Assembly: GCA_000708835.1 (NCBI GenBank) | Contig: DF237286.1 | Span: 36,831 to 100,830, forward strand | Direction: 5' to 3' | DNA from: Klebsormidium nitens | Taxonomy: Eukaryota; Streptophyta; Klebsormidiophyceae; Klebsormidiales; Klebsormidiaceae | DNA length: 64,000 nucleotides | Shown: positions 62,344-64,000 of the stretch, piece after piece | Layout of the letters: each line of letters starts with the position of its first letter | Numbering within the stretch: position 1 is the first letter of the stretch | The notes under the pieces: generated by a model | Told to the model about the DNA's origin: nothing | The model's database searches: none | Seen by the model: only the letters and a program-made list of their open reading frames with translations | Program-made: the position numbers and the translations under genes

Positions 62344-64000
62344 CTTCAGGTTTGATTAAGAGGTGGTAGATACTGGTTTGAGAAGAGCTTCTGCTGAAGA
62401 GCTGGAAATAACGACGGAGCAATTGAAGCTGGCAATTTGAAGGGTGTGGAAATCGGAGGGGACAACGCAGTGCCTGCACAGGCTGCAGTGCAGTGCAACT
62501 TGCCTGCACCGTGCAGCCGGAGAAAAGTTTAGGTACCTGCCGATATGTGTGCATGCATCCTGATTAAGAGTGCAGAGTGCAGACCTTCAGCAGGGTGCGT
62601 GGGTACCGACATCCAAGATTCTTAGATTCGGTAGGTACCGTGACGCCGTACGGTGCCAGCGTTCGCAGATCAGCCTGGCAGGATGGATCCCATGGGGCCA
62701 TGGGCCATTTGGCATGAATCCAGTTCGTTCGATGCCCCCTACCGTACGCTTCCTGGTCCGTACCGTATCCATGGCATATGGCCCGATCCGATCTGTACGC
62801 GTTCGGTTCAGGACATGGTAGGTACGTGCTACGCAGGGCCTACTGCGGGACCATGCGGGTTGCAAACGGTGAGATCAGGATTCCCCCCCGGTCCCTAGAG
62901 TAGAATTTGCGTCAGTGAGGATTTGGTTACGGACTACCGGCAGCGGCGCCTCAACCAGGCAGAACGAGTCCCCGGGGTGTGCGAAGAGTCACCGGTGGCT
63001 TTTGTAGGCCACGTTTGGGAGTCGGGACTCGGTACCCACTTTGCGGATTCCAGAACCGCCTGGAACCGCCTGCGCCGCAGCTGCAGGCCCAGATTCAGAG
63101 CCTTGGAAGTTGGAACTGTGCCAGTACCTACACTCAGTGTAACACTGTACGGTGTAGGTACCTACCTATCGCAGTACGGTATCATGGTCACTAGGTAGGG
63201 ACTAGGTAGGGTACCTACCTACCGTATTCGAGCACTGTTTTCAGTCAAGCCTTGGTACCGTATGTTGGTACCGTGCTGCAAAAGTACAGATCGGCGGCCC
63301 GTGCAGAGTTGCGATGCATATGAGCTACACATACGGCGATGACCACCCTGCTCCAAAGCCATTATTACACGATCGTACGGAATCGGTACCGGAATGCTAA
63401 TATCGCTTTGTGGATTGTTCTACCGGGGCCCGTATGAATTGTTTTTTGGCCGTCGATATCAAACATTGAAGGCTTGGATTGCAGATCATATCTTTCCCGG
63501 CCTTGAGGAGAATCGCCTCGGGATCGTATTAATTTGTTTGTTGAATGTCAGCGACTTGAACCCCGATAATCCAGCCCAATCAACACAAATGTCCGGGCAA
63601 ATATGACACCCACGGTGACCCTACCTATTAGGTATACCGTACAAGGTACGTACCTAGTACCTATTGACTCTCGAGTACGCCCATTGCTACCGGTCCGAGA
63701 ATTGCTGCCAGTGCTGTTGGCCTGCAACGGAATCCAGAATCCCCGTTCGGCCAATGAGTCTGCTCAAAATCAATGTGTCCGACGTGGCAAGGAAAGGAAG
63801 CCAATGGAAGACGTTCTTTTCATCCACATGGCAAGCTCTATACCAGGGGGGCTAATATGCCTCCACTTACCGTATACGGTATACCGTACGTCTCGAGGCA
63901 CCGTGGCGGTTCATGCAAGCGTGGTTGGGTACCGGCAGCGCTCATTACGAAGCGCGCACGCGCGCAGCTTCAATCGGGTTCCGACGGTTTTACCCCTTCC
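62344..64000. other. Intergenic region dense in GGTACC/TACCGTA words
   Basis: No gene is supported. From about 62620 the sequence repeatedly uses short palindromic words: GGTACC, GTACGGTA, TACCGTA and TAGGTACCTACC (clusters at 62630-62660, 62750-62770, 63150-63230, 63255-63280, 63370-63390, 63630-63665 and 63868-63890). The same words occur at lower density near 15460-15720 and 50579-50640. Confidence 0.6.

Noticed and set aside
1-64000. CRISPR arrays, bacterial operons, rRNA genes
   Set aside because: No regularly spaced identical repeats with unique spacers, no Shine-Dalgarno-linked gene strings and no rRNA segments were seen; gene structure is eukaryotic.

Overview
The window is nuclear DNA of a green-lineage eukaryote. 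Protein-coding genes are split into many short exons bounded by canonical GTRAG donors and pyrimidine-AG acceptors. There is a eukaryotic tRNA-His gene with a poly-T terminator, a 241-base assembly gap, and long AT/GC-balanced intergenic stretches. A plant-type Lsi2/ArsB-NhaD transporter and a NACK-type kinesin C-terminal domain sit next to an SLC1 (glutamate-transporter-fold) family that I do not know from land plants. That mix fits a streptophyte alga (Klebsormidium-like); the exact organism is inference.

Layout. (1) 1.3-12.8 kb, + strand: a giant IQ-motif protein of about 2,233 residues ending in a DUF3490/NACK-like domain. Its most 5' exons look like an i-type-lysozyme-like module. (2) 16.2-24.4 kb and 27.3-35.3 kb, + strand: two head-to-tail 16-exon copies of an SLC1/DAACS-fold carrier (497 and 496 aa), inside a tandem duplication of about 10 kb per unit that includes flanking DNA. 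(3) 35.3-38.5 kb: tRNA-His (minus strand), a degenerate tRNA-like sequence, and a 649-bp hAT-type non-autonomous element with a perfect 8-bp target-site duplication. (4) 38.5-44.6 kb, + strand: a secreted pepsin-like (A1) aspartic protease with Pro/Thr linkers and Cys-rich C-terminal modules, interrupted by the assembly gap. (5) 44.6-52.3 kb: no firm gene, but there are exon-like pieces on the minus strand. (6) 52.3-58.7 kb, + strand: a five-exon Lsi2-like ArsB/NhaD transporter. Two of its introns carry four tandem arrays of decayed copies of the adjoining exon-intron junctions. (7) 60.0-62.3 kb, minus strand: a 146-aa beta-trefoil-like protein. (8) 62.4-64 kb: an intergenic tract saturated with GGTACC/TACCGTA words.

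No operon logic applies; each gene is an independent transcription unit. The most unusual features are the junction-straddling tandem arrays in the Lsi2-like gene (with two smaller cases in the IQ gene), and the loss of canonical substrate-binding residues in both SLC1 paralogs. All exon models come from reading splice sites, phases and conserved protein sequence by eye. They close in frame from start to stop for four of the five main genes: both SLC1 copies, Lsi2-like and the trefoil protein. The protease closes in frame but across a gap, and the IQ gene closes from its first visible exon only.
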